NCBI RefSeq assembly: GCF_030249845.1
Contig: NZ_JANURM010000014.1
Span: 1-52,012, forward strand
Reading direction: 5' to 3'
Length of the DNA: 52,012 bases
Source of the DNA: Campylobacter gastrosuis
GTDB taxonomy: Bacteria; Campylobacterota; Campylobacteria; Campylobacterales; Campylobacteraceae
The notes under the pieces were generated by a model. That model worked only from the letters and a program-made list of their open reading frames with translations, was not told where the DNA came from and ran no database searches. This document shows, in pieces, positions 52,005 to 52,012 of this stretch. Made by a program: the position numbers and the translations under genes. Position 1 is the first letter of the stretch; the number at the start of each line of letters is the position of its first letter.

Positions 52005-52012
52005 TCCAGCTC

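Overview
The window is AT-rich epsilonproteobacterial (Campylobacterota) DNA, almost certainly from a Campylobacter species outside the C. jejuni group. Three things support this. The tmRNA encodes the tag ANNVKFAPAYAKAA, the one I know from Campylobacter. The block rpsU / DUF3972 / UPF0323 lipoprotein / glutathionylspermidine synthase-like / 2-hydroxyacid dehydrogenase / YajQ follows the C. jejuni Cj0370-Cj0374 order, and glmM-lspA-HemJ, the HemN-like gene and ccoG-cmeR-cmeABC also have C. jejuni counterparts. A complete atypical (clade II, cytochrome c) nitrous oxide reductase cluster with Wolinella-type gene order is present, which C. jejuni lacks.

Layout. 1-124: 3' end of a tyrosine recombinase gene. 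125-10226 (minus): N2O respiration operon in transcription order [uncharacterised periplasmic protein]-nosZ-nosB-nosD-nosG-nosC1-nosC2-nosH-nosF-nosL-nosY-nosL2. A perfect FNR-type palindrome precedes it, placed as for a class II activated promoter. 10345-25039: housekeeping genes (map, argH, gdhA, Sua5-like, D-lactate dehydrogenase-like, nrdB, nitrilase-family, pcm, AI-2E transporter, mazEF, ruvB, panB, HPt protein). 25074-25432: ssrA. 25605-29321: pseudopilin-like gene, YbaK deacylase, and a DUF1104 protein with a two-component system. 29415-37475: AgcS symporter, rpsU and the Cj0370-0374-like block, with a GNAT gene inserted and a frameshifted membrane-protein pseudogene next to two poly-C tracts. 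38208-43864: prfA-rpsT (minus), then glmM-lspA-TM2-hemJ and ccoG. 43830-50131: cmeR-cmeABC multidrug efflux. 50175-51824: small membrane protein, then TcdA and surE on the minus strand.

How the genes work together. The nos operon makes NosZ, its copper-loading proteins (NosD, NosF, NosY, NosL) and a menaquinol-to-cytochrome c electron route (NosG, NosH, NosC1, NosC2). GdhA, the D-lactate dehydrogenase-like protein and the AgcS symporter fit an amino-acid and organic-acid oxidising, microaerobic or anaerobic lifestyle. CmeABC under CmeR gives efflux resistance.

The least explained material is intergenic. A structured repeat occurs as a full and an internally deleted copy at 13.2-13.9 kb, and again in opposite orientation at 37.6-38.1 kb. 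A long, multiply nested hairpin lies in the apparent glmM leader, and a 74-bp palindromic element lies between yajQ and the hemN-like gene. All calls are from reading the sequence by eye; no database search or folding was run.
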